64,000 nucleotides of DNA from Eremomyces bilateralis CBS 781.70 (GCF_010015585.1 NW_022985069.1:1364428-1428427); one strand, 5' to 3'. Numbered from the stretch's first letter, positions 33,172-47,100 are shown. Numbers and translations are program-made. The notes: generated by a model from the sequence alone, not told the origin.

Positions 33172-35478
33172 GGTAGGGCAAGGCACACAAGCGGAACTTA
33201 ATATCAAGATCGCACGAAGACAGTGCAAAAAGCAGAACGCTCAGGTTACACACAGAAACGAAGAGAGTGAATGGAAGTCAAGGGCGAATTGAAAGATCCA
33301 GTGGCTAAATCAGCCGACAGCTCGATACGGGAATAGTAAGACTTAGACAATGTGATCAGGGCATCAAGGGCAAAGTTACCCAACAATGCGACTTCGCTTC
33401 TATGTTCGGTCTGGCCCATTAGCCCCACGATGGAACCAATATGATTCGCTTCGGGACGGCTAGATCGGGCTGCCTTCCCTGGCTATCGGGCTTGGCTAAC
33501 GTGACCGACAGGAGACGGCCACATCGATCTGTTTGTCGTTCCTCGACGGTTCGGGATGGATGGCCCAGTCCATGCGAAGCAAGATCTCACTTGCTCCGAT
33601 TCCATGGTTGAAGGGTTGCAACCAAACCCCCTTGTTTCCCATGTGCTAACTGCTAGCGACTCCATTCAACCGATCACTCCATCCAGTCCCACACTATTAT
33701 TGTAGAATCGATTCCATGAACCAGAAGCGAGTGGATGGGGGAGAGCGATCCCGCAGGTCGGAGAGATAGACAAGGGAAAATAGCGAATGATATGCGATCC
33801 CGTTGGAGTGGTCGATGGGACCGCGTTATTTGTCCAGATTTGCACATTCGTACATGCTTAGAAGCCCTGGTCCTATCATACATAGTAGGTCCTTTGTAAT
33901 TCCTGCACGCCTGCATGTACTGATGACCACATGATGCTGCCGTAGTTGAGTGGGATACGCATAGGTACTTTGCTAGTGCCGGCCGGTAGGTCTGGACTGC
34001 GTGCTGGAGTACGTAGTAGATGGGCTTAGGTAGGCTGTAGCCACCATTAAGGGACTGTCCCTGATAGGCGTTGAGGAGCCGCCGGAGAGATATTCGCTCG
34101 TCCTAGTAGGCATCCCGTACATCATACATGAGCTGGAAATTCTTGCGGTGAATCACTTTCTGGTGAAGTATGCCATGCCGAGTCCACGCATGCGTTCACA
34201 CTTCCGAGGGATAACCATCTCAATTTCTTCCCTGCCCTCACTTGCTAACAATGGCCCTCGCCCTGACTATCATCTCCTAAGTCTGGGGCTACGTAAAACC
34301 ATTTCGTAATCCTTTGAGAACGTTCTCCCAAGGCTCCCGCTTGCGTGTGCGGTATGATGACACCGGCGACCGGTTTGGCTCCCCCGAAGACGGCGCAATG
34401 CGGGAAATCCGGCTATGCGACGGGCTCAAGCGGGCCGTCCTTCCTACGATATTCCGTACCAACTTTTGGCCTCGGGACGGTGGGGATGTGGGGAGGGGGC
34501 GTTCATTAGGTATTTGGATACACAGGTGTTCACCCGACAAGAGAAGGGAAAGTCCGAAATAGCTAGATATCTTCGGTGGATTAATTACCTGTAATCCGAA
34601 CTCCTCAGAGGATCGTGTTTTCGGCTACGTGGATACGGTAGACTCTGGGACATCCGGGACATCAGAAGACGATCGGAGTTGGTTCACGACCGGATAAGTC
34701 ACTAATGGAATTGCAATGCACAACATCTAGTACCTACCAGACACCAGTACTTATGCCACTTGGAACCATTAGCAATCCTTCCATTGAGTCGACACTCGCT
34801 GATCTGGATGCTAATGCTGGATACCTGTAACATACACTGACAGTCTGGCACTGATTTGAGGACTTTGACCGACCCGAACCGTAATGCAGTCCGTTGTTTT
34901 ACCGACCCTTCCCAGATGAACCTTGCCCACGGAACGAAGACCAGCGTGCGGACAGCCAGAAATCGACCCCCAATCCTTACCTCCGACGTCGACGAAGGAG
35001 AACTCAGGTCCGCCATGCGGAAACAGCCACCGAAGAACTCACCATGAACGGAGTTCGGTTCAAGTGACGTCCACGCAGATGGTAATAACGACAAGTAAGA
35101 AAAGAAAGATACCATGAACCTTCGATGTGACCAAGTCCAACCACAAACCCGGTGAGTACCATTGAGTGCGCCTTTCCGAGACGAACGATAGGTGGATTTC
35201 CGATAGAAGAAAGTTGGTGCGGGAGAAGACACCGTCGAGTACTGCAAGCTGGATGCGGAAAAGCCGCCGTGATGGGTGCAGCGTGGAGATGCCTTACCGC
35301 TTACCCTATCGCGAGAATGGGGCGAGAGAGAACGCAAGGAGTTACCTCGAGGATACCAACCGTGTGAGCTGTACCGGCACTGACTGGTAGTTCGACCGTT
35401 TCGCTCTTCGGTGCCACGAGAAGACTAACAAGCTTGAAACGGAAGCCTCTTCCCTCAATATTGCGACGCCGCTCTTCA
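33172..35478. other. Gene-free spacer of about 2.3 kb
   Basis: Lies between the methyltransferase start and the U1-70K stop. A 211-codon minus-strand frame at 34702-35337 has no family signature and is likely chance. I see no RNA gene or transposon. Confidence 0.4.
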
Positions 35479-36906
35479 TTAATATCGCCGTTTACTCCTG
35501 GAGTCGTCGTAGCCGTCATCATCGTGGGGTCGTTTCCTGTAGTCGTCGCGTCCATACCCACCTTCGCGATCCCGGTCTCGGTATCCGCTGCCTTGTCGGA
35601 GGGGTTCGCGATTACTCCCGCTTCCGAATCCTCCGCTTCGTCCTCCATACGGTGGGCGATCGTCATACCTTCCACCTCCACCTCCACGATCCCCGCCTCC
35701 ACGGTCCCCGCCTCCACGATCTCCATATCCTGATCCATTCGGTCCATCGGGTGGTCCACGGCCACCACCACCATACCCACCGCTTCGCGGTCCTCTCGGT
35801 CCGGACGGCGCACCTTCTGGGGCTCCTCTACCGCCGAAACCGTTCGCTTCGTATCCAATTCCACGGCCGCCGTAGCCGCCTGGTCCGCGATCGCCACCAC
35901 CGAACCCTCCTCGTCCACCGGGACCTCGGTCGAATCCCCCCCGGAAACCGCCACGTCCGCCTCGGAAACCGCCCATGCCACCGCGGAAGCCGCCCGGTCC
36001 GGTCGGAGGTCCAAAGCCGCCTGCAACGGCCGGTCGGAGAGGGAGCGCCTTGGTGTAGCCGCGACCACCGAGCCCACCGCCGTATCGGCGTGGTCGCCAA
36101 CCAGAGACTGTACGGCCGCGTTCGACGTCTACTAAAACACGTCTGTCTTTGATACGAATACCATCGGTTTCTTTGTATGCGGCTGTATAAGAGAAGCGCG
36201 AGTGCCGTGTGTTAGTCGAAAATACTTTGAAATTACCTTGGATATAGGGATTTGTGGGATGACGGGAGTGTGAAACAGAAAATGGGGAAGATGTACCCTT
36301 CATATCCCGTTCCTTCTCATAGACGATGAAAGCATAACCGCGGTTCTTCTTCTTAGATTTCGAGCCTTTCTTCTCGGATTCATGTGTATCTTGGACGAGC
36401 CGAATCTGGTTGATGTTAGCTTTAATTCTTACTCACAATACTTGTCAAGGCATACCCGCTCAATCGGCCCAAACCTGCCGAATTCCCTCTCCAAGTCCTT
36501 GACTTCAGTATCGTAGCTGAGCCGCGATACGAAGAGAGTTTTGAACGGATCTCCTCGAATATTCGGGTCATCGCTGGGTTTGTCTAGAATCCGTTAGCTG
36601 CCTTGCGCAAAATCATGTCGTAACCCGCCTGTCGAACTCACAAAGTTTGACTGCCCCGTTGATGATATATTCTCTCTTCTTCTCCTTCTCGAGCTTCACC
36701 CTTTCCTTCTTCTCCAGCCAGCTCTCCGTGTATTTCGACTTATCCTCCTGTGCCTCCTTCTCTTTCAGAGCCGGGAGAAAGGCTGCAACTCCGACTATCG
36801 TAGCTGTTTTTCGTTCTTCGGGCGCGCGGTCAGACGGTGGCATATACCGGAGAGGCGGACGCGGCGCGAAGAGCGCAAGGAGGTTTGGGGGGAGCTTGTC
36901 CGTCAT
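35479..36906 (-). CDS. U1 snRNP 70 kDa protein
   Basis: Core protein of U1 snRNP that binds stem-loop 1 of U1 RNA and helps choose 5' splice sites. Four exons (36906-36642, 36583-36456, 36405-36297, 36182-35479) code for 401 residues. The start [19 protein letters not shown] is the family N-terminal motif. One RRM spans about residues 100-190: [12 protein letters not shown] (RNP2) and [10 protein letters not shown] (RNP1). After [19 protein letters not shown] the tail is a long Gly/Arg/Asp-rich region with RGG-type and GGDRG repeats, replacing the RS tail of animals. Intron 3 (36183-36296) is 114 bases, in frame and free of stops. Divergent from mL43. Confidence 0.94.
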
Positions 36907-37237
36907 GTTAGTTGGGAGTCGGGATCAAGTTATGACATGAACGGAAGAGAGTTCAAATGATGGAAGAGTAGAAGGCAAGTCCGAAATGAAAAACGAAGAT
37001 GAAGGAAGAATCAAACGATGGACTTTGGCAAGACACGATGCCAAAAAGTGCAAGTCCACAAAGTGAAAGTCGCGTCGCAACTGAAGTCTGCGATCAATCC
37101 ATGCAAGGCTTCAAGGCTGCAAGGATGACACGGAATACGCCGTCTTGGCAATATTTTCAACTTCATCCATTTCACGCAGCTGCGAGTTCTATTCCTCACC
37201 CATCCATCGAGTCCGATAAGTCATGCATTCGTGAACA
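36907..37237. promoter_or_regulatory. Bidirectional promoter region, U1-70K and mL43
   Basis: About 330 bases between two divergent start codons of housekeeping genes, so both promoters must be packed here. The part nearest U1-70K is purine-rich. No TATA box is evident. Confidence 0.45.
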
Positions 37238-37779
37238 ATGGGCCTGCAAGCGCTTTCTGCGATGGCCAAGGGCCAGGTACGCGTCACCGGAATGTCTTAC
37301 ATGCATTCACAAGGCTAACAGCGAAATAGAATGGCGTCGGCGCCTTCATTCTCCAATGCAAGCGAATAGACTTCCACTACTGCGACTACTGGGGCAGCTC
37401 AAAGGGCATGGTGTACGTATTTCCGCTATCGTCTACATGCGACTTGCGTGTCTAATGATCCATAACCAGATCCTTCCTGAAACACCGCCTTGCCCACTTC
37501 GCAAAAGAACATCCCTCCATTGAAATCAACGTCTCCCCCAAACCAAACCACCACCCCGTCATCAAAGGCACCTTCATCAACGGACGGATCCGAGCGATAT
37601 GCGTGAAGAATCTGGAGCCGACGCAGATATACCAGAAAGCCCTGATTTTGAGGAACGCGAGTGGTGATAAGGTCAAGCGATGGAATAAGCCCGTCAGGAG
37701 CGACAACCCGAGTGTTAGAGGGATATGGAGTCCGTTCCATGGGGCGAAGGTCAGCCTGTTGTCCGGAAAGGGCTCATGA
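37238..37779 (+). CDS. MRPL51: Mitochondrial large-subunit ribosomal protein mL43 (Mrpl51)
   Basis: Protein of the mitochondrial large ribosomal subunit. Three exons (37238-37276, 37330-37412, 37470-37779) code for 143 residues. Family landmarks: NGVGAFILQCKRIDFHYCDYWGSSKGM in consecutive parts across the exon 1/2 join, PSIEINVSPKPNHHP, INGRIRAICVKNL and SVRGIWSPFH near the end. The first exon codes 13 residues. The ATG at 37238 is preferred over the in-frame ATG at 37262 because it gives the usual short N-terminus before NGVGAF. Both introns are 53-57 bases. It converges on the large gene at 38784. Confidence 0.93.
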
Positions 37780-38783
37780 ATTGGATTTCGAGGGCATATG
37801 GGTGGCGTACGGATGCATGTTTGTATATATATGTACGTTGGCAGGAACAGAATGTAATACCATTGTCTTGCTAAGATATGCAATGTGTCTCGTTTATGCC
37901 AAGGGAAGTGTTTTGGCGTCAACATGAACGAGATTGAAGGCGTGGGAGAAATCAGAAGCGAAAGAAAATGAGGGGAGTGAGGGAAAGGCTCTGCTGGAGT
38001 TAATTTGGTATGCTTCAAAATGGCTGGCCTACGGATCGCCCGAGCTTTGTCTTACAGGTTGCTTCTTGATTAAAGTCTTCCCAATAGTGCTTACTAATGG
38101 AGGCTAAATTCAATATGACATCACGGTGTCCATTTCCTGTTGTGATGGTTACTTAACGGGGATCAGAACAATATACTCCGGCCCTCAATAGGCAGCAACA
38201 CCCTATGTTAGGCGCCTTTTTGCACCAAAGAATGAGATAGGACTGGATTACTGGAGTACAAGAGGTGTCATTAAAAAATATTTCCCATACTCTTTCCCCT
38301 CTTCCATAATAATCATTTAAATCATAGTTCCATGAAACCGTCATCTCTCCACATCGAAGTCCTTGCGCTAGTAGTTGTCCATTGCCAGCATGTTCCAACC
38401 CTCCCTTCAAGATCATGACAGAAACCTTCATCACAAATGAATCATCTAACTGCCGTACATTGGTTGACATCCAGGGTATCATCGGATCAGCGAAGCTTGC
38501 GCCTCGTCCCTGCGTATCCCGCTTCGAAACTGCAACCCATCGCTATGCAGAAATGGCGAATAAAAAGCAACCCCCGCTAAGATGAAAACGAACCATGAGA
38601 CGAAATGAGAATGCCGGGGACAGTACGTATGGAGGGAGGTAGCTGTCCGAATGAAATGATAGAACCCCCGCTTGAACGCAGCAAACCGAACCCGAAAGAA
38701 GAGCCATGCAAAAATAAACGGTGAATGAGTCCGGCTCGCTCTCCATCGAATCGAAAGAAGATAGGAGAATGTCCGGGCGCCTC
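37780..38783. other. Convergent 3' spacer of 1 kb
   Basis: Lies between the 3' ends of mL43 and the large methyltransferase-like gene. Open frames at 38479-38791 (minus) run into the 3' flank of the large gene and show no family signature. No gene seen. Confidence 0.4.
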
Positions 38784-41700
38784 TCAAACACTGACCGTCC
38801 TTCGCTTCACCACCATCGGCTTCTGCGCATAGCAGATCAACAGCCTAAAATTCGTTCCCCTACGCTCACACTCTCGCAGCAATGTCCGGTCATCCCAGAT
38901 GCTCTGCCCCGTCTCTTTATCCGACGATGTTGCACCGCTCTCGTAGCATTGCGTATACCACCATCTTCCAACTCTCGCAACCATTTTGGTGATGTTTGCG
39001 TCGCCACCATCCGAGGCGTCTGACTCGACACTCTGCTCGTCCGCTTTGGCTTTCCCCTTGCTCCCACCGCTGCTACCTTCCGCATCGCCTTCTTCGCCAC
39101 TGCCACTTTCATCCATGCTGCGCGTGATCGGCCCTGAGATAGGGACGCCGACCACACACCGCTGCAGGCCTTCGAACCCCCTCCTCCCGACGCACCGCAT
39201 CAAGTTGTCGGCCACGGGTTTCAAGCTCACCCCCGGTTGCGCAAACTGCATGCGTTCCTTGAGGCTGCGGACGGCGCGACGGGCGCGATTACCCATGTTC
39301 AGGAGGTCGAGGTCCAGGGCGAAGACCTCGAGGTAGCCGCCGGGCCGGAGGACGCGCTTGCACTCGGAGAGGGTGGCGCTGTAAGCAGAGTCGGGGACGG
39401 CCTGTGGGAAGCGGAAGACGGCGCAGGCGAAAAAGCCGCGGGGGAAGGGAAATGGGGCGTTGGGGTACGGGTGATGGATATGGCGATGGTTTGTGGGAGA
39501 TTGTCCGGCTGGGTTAGAGGACGTTGGGGAGGCGATGGTGGGGTCGGGACCAAGGCTGTAGATGGTGGCGTTTGGATAAGTGAGGGCGGCGTAGTACGAC
39601 CAATCTAAGGGAATGTTAGGGGACACTTGCTAAATAAAAGTCGGGGTGAGGCTTACCCTTTCCAAGCCCATCCAATATCAGGACGCGGTTCTCACTGCGC
39701 TCCTGCACTTCATAATGTGCCGGACTGAACAACACTCGTCCAAAAGACAGCCACTTGCTCGTCATGAGCGCGCCGAACCGCAGATTCCCCATCGATCCCG
39801 TCTCTTCCTGGTCCTGTTGGGCAATTGCAATCGGTCGACTGTCGCGGTCTTTGGTTGAGGGAAGTTGGGATTTGGGATCGGTGTGACGTGGCTGTGAAGG
39901 TGATGAGAAGTGCGAAAGCTCGGAGCCTTGAGAATCCCGCGATAGTAGTGGGCTTTGTTCAGCTGTTTTAAGGTCCCTCAATCCTCTGACAAGACTTCCG
40001 ACGCGGATGCTGCCAACTTCTGAGACCGAAGGGCGATCCTCGACTTCCAAACTCTGCTTCGTACCGGAACTGAATCTTCCGTGAGAAGGAGAGCCAAAGC
40101 TTGATTGAGTGTTCCTGTCACCGTATGCATTAAGGAAATCTGTGATAGACAGCGGACTATTCGGCGTAGTAACCGAAAGCCTTGGGATGTCTTCGAGTTG
40201 GTCAACTGAAGGCAACTGAATATGAGGTGGACGCAGTTGTGGAAGTGGTGGAGGTTGTAGATGCTGATGATGCGGAACAGTTATCATGAGGCCGTTGCTG
40301 GCGGCTTGGGCATTTTGAATGGACGTCGGACCAAGCTGTTGATGCCGGATAGCGCTCCCAGGATGCTGTGACATGCCGGCACCGCCCATTACCAAGCCAT
40401 TAGTAGGATTATTAGTCGCCAGATAATGATGGTGGAACGGAGCTCCTAGGCTAGACCCCGTGCCAGGTGTACGCGGCGTGCGGGGGGTAACGACATCGTC
40501 AATGAAGTCGTTGTACTCGTTCCAGACCTCATCTTCAGTCACCGGTGCTCCCCTAGGCGGTATCAAAGCGATTGGAATTGGAATGGCTCCAGTAGTAGAA
40601 TTGCTCGTTGTAGAGGCCTCGGAATTTTGTCGAATGGCGAGTCGCAAAAATTCCTGCCCATCGCCGAAAGGAATCCCGTGTCGTGACATTTCCGACATAT
40701 TTACTTCTTGTTGTGCTGAAGCAATACCCGGTTCGGAATTGAAGGCTTGTGGATGTGTAGGCGGGAGAGTATTCCCATATCGCACATCCGTGAACGCTAG
40801 GGAGCCCTGATATTGTTGTCCAAACATACCAGCTCCAAGAGGTCCATCCACTGTAGCCATCTGCTGGAGTGGTGGCGACATGCCCGGCCTTGGTACGTTT
40901 GGGACAAATGGCCGAGAAAAGGAATGCGTCGATGGGGCAATCTCCCTATCCCGTTTCGAGACGACTTGTGGGATTCGGCCAACCTGAGGCAGACGGCTCC
41001 GATGGGGTGGCTGAGGATGAATCTGCAGTTGCCGAGCGTCGCCCGTCTGCCAATGCTCGCCCCCTTCATTATCCGGGCCTTGCATAGGGCTAATTGAAGT
41101 CCTCGACTTGTCAATATACGCTATAGGCCCAACAAGTGGGCTCACATCAGCGGCCCTAGCAAGATTGGAAGGGTTGACGGGAGATTGTTCCTTGCGCAAA
41201 AACACCTTAGGACTAGCAGGTCTTTGAAGCATGCCGTTTTGAAGATCCGAAGGCAGTGAAGGAGGCGGCGGTAATAGCATAGATTGCTTGTATGCGGCTT
41301 TATCGTTGGGTTTCTGCAATCGCTCATTGTCGTCCTGGATTGGCGAGACCAGCGAGTGCGCCCAAATTTCGGCTCCGATCTCTTTCTCTTTGGCATCCTC
41401 ATCGCATCCAATATCAGCTTCGCGCAGGATGTTCTCCAACTCGGCCATATCGATGCGGTCCGGTGCAGACGGATCTGACATAGCATAGTGCGCTACGGTC
41501 CTATTGATTGCGTACTTGGTCGGAGCTACTCCTGTCTCCCCACTGGATGCCATACTCGGAGTGGAGGTTGACCCATCTCTTCGAGGGGAAGCAGCTGCTG
41601 CTGCAGAGGCACCCATCGTTCTTTGAAAGAAATTCCACTTTTTTGCCGGCTTTTGCGGTTGCAGATGGGATGACTGCGAAGCCTGCGATTGTGCATCGCT

Positions 41701-44106
41701 GCCCTTGCGGCGGAACCAGTTTCGACTGGCGGTGCTGTCGTTACTGTCTGCGCGAGAGGTTGCGCTTCCCAAGGCAGGTTCTGGACTACGTATAGAAGCA
41801 GCGACATTGAGGGGTGTTGGAGCTGGCGTGTTAGAGTCAGGGGTGAGTTGGGATCTCCTCGAGATTCTTCGCGATGCCAAAGTACTCAGTCCATTCGCGA
41901 GATATGTACGTCTCTTAACCGGCTCTGTCATCTGCTGATGCCCGTGTTCCATAGGCGAGGGTAGCAAAGTCAGCTTCCCGCGGATCGGCTTCCGTTGCTC
42001 AGTCATCGACTCTTGACTGCTAGCACTGCCTTTCCTGTCAACCACCTCTGCGACTCCTTGGCCTCTCAAGGTGACAGGCGCAATCCTTGAACTAAGAAAG
42101 TCATCAATTTCTTGCTCATTATCCACACTACTCTTCCGCGATGACCGACTGCCTGCACTTCCGCTTCGTCCCCCGCTTGCTGCACTGTTGGTCCCGCTTG
42201 TAGTACTTCCACTTCGGCCTCTGGTCGAAGCTGAATGTCCGTACCGGCCGTAGCCTTCGTGGCCGGTACCCGCCGCAGGACCCTTTCGGAGTTTCTTGTC
42301 CTTCCCGGTCAGATTCTCCATTGGCGTTGCAGGATGTGTAGAGGCAGTGGTTACAGCAGGTTCCGTCTTTCGCCGGAAGAAACCGAAACGCGGCTTGGGA
42401 CTGGCACCCGTAGAAGACCCAGCGCTTGGGCGTCGTAATTTGGTGGGAGGCGGCTGCTCACTCTCGCTCAGGTCTGGTGTCTTCAGCCCACTAGTAGAGA
42501 TATATGAAGGCGATAGCACCGACACTTTCGAAGAGTTGCTGGGGCTTGGCGACGGATTGCGAGAGGACGTCCTACTAGCGAAGCCGAACCTTGTCCGAGG
42601 AGTATTGTTGAGGGCTGCAGGTGGAGGTCCTGTTGACTGTGATCGAGAATCACTAGAGGATTTCCTGCGGTGAGTTTGGGAAGGAAGATGTGTTAGGTTG
42701 CTTTGAATGACTGGAGAGGCTTCTCGAAGGGATGACATATCAGGCGTTCCATCCCTACTTGGTCGTATGGGCTTGGAGCCAGCTTTGAGCGGAGATGACG
42801 CATTTGGGTGCTCAGAGACCGCGGGCGGATTCCCCAAATGCGCAAATTCGGGGGGGTTTAATGGTGCGGTCTTATTGAAAGGCGGCTGAGGCGATCTCCT
42901 TGGACTTATTGTCGAATTGACGGTCTGAATATACTCTGGGGCAGTCTTGGCACGAGTGACGACTGGTGGAATAGATGGCTTCTGGAGCGGTGGGCTTGGA
43001 GGGGGAGTGGATAGTCTTCGTGTCGCTTTCTGGTCCTGCATTCTGGTGGGTTCAGGAGCTCGAATGGTGGACGATGAGCTTGTTGACTCTCTGACAGATG
43101 ACAACCCATCATCGTCGTCCGCAGTACCCTTTCGTCGAGTTATTGGTGGGCGACTTTTTGGGCTCTTTTTCCGGTCCGGTCGAGTATTTGGAATGACGGA
43201 GAGGCCCGGAGCGGCGGCAAGAACTCCTGGCGAGTAAGACGATATCGACGTCGGTGTCGAACTGATGCTAAAGACCCCGGGCGACTCAGAATACCGCGTC
43301 GAGGGGCTACCGTTGCCAAGAGTAAAATGTAGCGTTGGAGGCGGCAAATTATCGGTCCTTAAAGGAGTTGGATCAGTGGCACCGGAGTAGAAAGGGCTGC
43401 TTCCTGCATCATGTGGACTCGGCATGGCTGGAGACATGTGGGAGAGCACAGATGTGGAAGTAGGCATGGTGATCCCAAGAACAGAGTCCTGGAACGGGTC
43501 GATGAAGCCACCGATGGGCTTTCCAAGCCGGCTTTCATCATGGGAAGATGTGGACCCGGATCGATTTCGATTTCCGGGGCGCCCGATTGATGATGCTTTT
43601 CTTCGGATGTGGTTGGAGTTGGGGCTGTCTTGGGTCGATGCCGATGAACCAGAGACCAAAGATGGAGTCCGCGTTGGCTCAAACCGAGTCCGAGGCGCGG
43701 CATGAGCCAGCGGAATCTCCCTCCATGAGTTGGAATCTGGCTGTCGATAACGAGGCGACATAGCTGGAGGATAGGTCGAACTTTTCGTCGGTGGGATCAT
43801 TTTCGATGGAGCTGCGTTTATAGCTGGTTTCGACGATGGTCCAGGATTGGAGGAGGGTATCGTTCGCTCAGTCTTTCCATTATTGTCGTCCGATTTCTTT
43901 AATTTCCGTTTCGACAACTTCGACGAAGTCAACGAAGATGGGGTCGGGATACTCGATGGTTGCTTGGAGCTACTGCTCGAGCTAGGACCGCTTTTCGAGG
44001 GTGGTATTCGTGTGGATGGAGCACGCTTCGAATTAGGATTAACCGTCCCGGCGAGCAACTGCTCCGGCCGTCTGGGAACGCCGGTGTGTGATCTATACGA
44101 TGCCAT
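38784..44106 (-). CDS. Large disordered protein with C-terminal methyltransferase-like domain, 1756 residues
   Basis: Two exons (44106-39657 and 39604-38784) join in frame at LGKD. Residues 1-1400 are low-complexity and rich in Ser, Pro, Thr and Arg, with many SP/TP sites and basic patches, and look disordered. A short folded island with an acidic helix lies near residues 880-915 (DMAELENILREADIGCDEDAKEKE). The C-terminal 280 residues resemble a class I methyltransferase: MTSKWLSFGRVLFSP, VLILDGLGKDWSYYAALTYP in the motif I position, then LRPGGYLEVFALDLDLLNMG. Motif I lacks the usual GxGxG, so SAM binding is doubtful. An acidic Ser/Gly-rich insert lies in the C-terminal part. Similar architectures occur in ascomycetes; the function is unknown, perhaps a signalling or cytoskeletal scaffold. 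Confidence 0.82.
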
Positions 44107-47100
44107 TTCGGGATCCTGCTCCGTGTGACTGTAGAGGTCGCATCTATTGCTAGCCTATTGAAGGCGGTGGGACGCGAAGTAGGATCGTTTGCTTCCGAAG
44201 TGCTTCATGAAGTCCGCTCCGAAGGTTCTGGTATTCCCATACTCTGGTTGTGGGTGATACAGTCAGCTGCTGTGCTCCGGACGAAGGCACAAGGAACGAG
44301 AAGAAGGATACCAGATTGAACCACAAACTGAGCTCGGACTAGGCAGAACAAACACTCAAAGAATTCGCAGGAAGTATTTCACTAGCCTTCCATGAGCTGA
44401 GCCCAATATCCAGCGCCTGAAGTACGAAGGACAATGAGGAGGTGGCGTCTTTAGGCGGCAAAGAGAAGAGACTTTTGAAAGGGCAGGCAAACCAGTGCCT
44501 TTAGAAAATAAGACGACGTACACTGATCAACTACTTCCACTCAAGTTTCCAGCTCTTTTGCCTTGCGGGGATATTATCTTATTTGAAGTTGTCAAAGTTC
44601 GTATGATGTGCTGCGCCACCGGGGCCACCGAGACCGTTGACGCAGTCGTCCACTCGGTTCGCAAGGCTGCTACGACGTGACTCGCCAAATGCGCGTCCAC
44701 GTTGCGATTAAACCTAGAAATTCATGCAAACGGATCCTCGCTGCGCAGGTACAATCCTGTCAAGAGAGGGAAAGATCAGGATATCGATGGAGCCGCAGGC
44801 GAGTCCGAATGTTTTGTACGACTCTCACCAAAGGTACCCCCGCCGTTCCCGCGAGGCCCGAAGCGCGTGGGGCAGAGTGTCTTTCGAAGCGCCGGGATCA
44901 ATTCAACGTTGTTCAGGGTACTTCCGAAGATCGAAGTACTAAGAGGCTTGCCACCCTTGCTGTCAGACAGCTTCGTTTGTGTCCGTTCTGCGTTCGTAAG
45001 TATATACAACCGGAATATGGTGTGTCAACAAAAGAATGAAGAGAGAGCGGGAGAGGCGAAGAGGTGAGAAGCAGGATGCATATGAGTGATCTTCATCAGG
45101 CATATTGCCAGTCTGCGCCTTAGGTATCCCCTCCTGAGGGAATTCGCTCCTCCCTCCTACTCCTCTCAAGTCTCAACAAATGTGTCTCCTCGCGTCTAAT
45201 CCCTTCAAGACCAGTCCCTTGTCGTGGAGCCATGTTGACGGCGTCGCGGGGAGGTTAGAACGCCTCCTTGGAACCACTTTTGACAGGTATCTGGATCCCG
45301 CAATGGGCAAAGCATGCATCATCGAGGCTCAATAGGCACCATGACGGGACGAGACCTGGATTCGGCTCAGCCGGCTGAGGAAAAACTAAAGCCGCGTCCT
45401 CCATTCTCAGGCCAGAAGCGGCGCCAATCCCGCATAGAGCTGGAAGGGTCTTCTCAACTGTGTGGGAGAGAGATTGCTCAACCACGCTGAATGGTCAGTA
45501 GGGACAAGTGGTTGAGCCAGTAAGACGGTGACTTTGGCTATTCAGAAGTCGATTCGCAGCCGCAGTCAAACGAATTGGCCAAAGCTTTGGGCTTACCCCG
45601 GTCTTTTCGGGGCGCTCCTTTTACCAACGTCTTTTGCGAGGGCCGCCAACAGGCCAGAGGTTAGCGTGGGATGGTGGATTATTGGTGGTGTCTGGGTCAA
45701 CCCCGCAGTCTTTCTCGAAAAGTGATGTTGAAGACTGTATGGTGGATGGAGGATGTACATCTTGGAGCCTCGTCTATTAGCGGGGATGACTTGCCTACTG
45801 CATTCTCTGCTGATTTGGTCAAAGGAGTGTTAAACGGGAACCGCTAGAGTACACAAGCCGATTATCGTGCTCCAGCTTCCACCGACTCGCATTGTGAGCA
45901 CTCTGAGAAGGCTCATGGACCCATCAATCGCTTAAAGCACACTTGTTAGTGCCCTTGGAGCCCTATGGTCAAGAACGAATGGTGTCCAGTATGCTTGAAG
46001 GAAGCATGGCAATGGTCAGAAACACCATCCACATGACTTTGTCGTCTGCCGTCTGTGCTGTAATCCAGTTGGAGTGACCTGAAGGATCTTCTGTCCTGCA
46101 CAAATTGTCTGTGGGTAGTGATTGTCCGAGATTTTCCATCCTGATGGCTTTCAGCAGCCATTGTTTACGAGATGGGTTGCTGAGTGATACAATTACTTTG
46201 GTTGCTCTTGGACAAGCCCATTGTGGTATGGTATCAAACAAGGCACGCTTAACCTTGTCTTGTGCATCATCGGGTTGGTGCCAGAGAGTATTTTGATATC
46301 CGATGGTGGACAGCTTTCGACTCTAAATCACACACGTACAGCCAGGTCACATTGTGCGCATATCCACCTTTGATATACGAACCCGACTCGAGAACATAGG
46401 ACATGTTTCTACCATCATCGTGCTACCTTGAAGTGGCGGGTTTTAATGGGTAACGCCAACAGGAACATTCTGGGGGCGCCTCAGCTGGTGGCCTGGTGCT
46501 CCTGATGGGTCCACAGACCAGCGGACCGTTCCTGATATCAACCAAAGTCTCACAATGGGGCCGGGTCGGAAGGCGGAGCGTCTCGTAGCGTCTTTAAATC
46601 CGACCAAATTGTGCCCATCACGATGATTTCAACCGATACGTCCGTATAGGTAGTAGGTCGACTCCAAGGATGAAGATAGGCGTAACCCGAGTGGGCAATA
46701 AACCCCTCTCCAGGTCTCCAACTCGCCACGATGTCTTACTGCGGGGCCAACCAGCATTGTGTATTAAACACAAGGTCATTCAACGTCCGTATCCCACGTA
46801 CCAGTATGTGCAAGGAGACCAAACATGTGGGCTCGCGGCCTGTCGCGCTCTCACATTATTGCTGACGCTCCACGTTTCATAGTTGGTGTAACTCGTAAGG
46901 AACCGCATTCGATATACGAAGGATTATGCAACACAACCCCAGGGCCCAGTTGTCATCAGTGTGACAGTGTCCCTGGAATACGCTGGTTGCTAGGAGTCGT
47001 GCCGGATCATGCCCCTTCGGAAACGGATTTCTGCGATGCAATGCCAAGGGATCTTGGGACAATCGTCTGCACTCTGAGATTATCTCTGGACCTTGCCCTG

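Noticed and set aside
34702-35337. 211-codon minus-strand frame downstream of U1-70K
   Set aside because: No recognisable domain and no intron or promoter context. Not listed as a gene.
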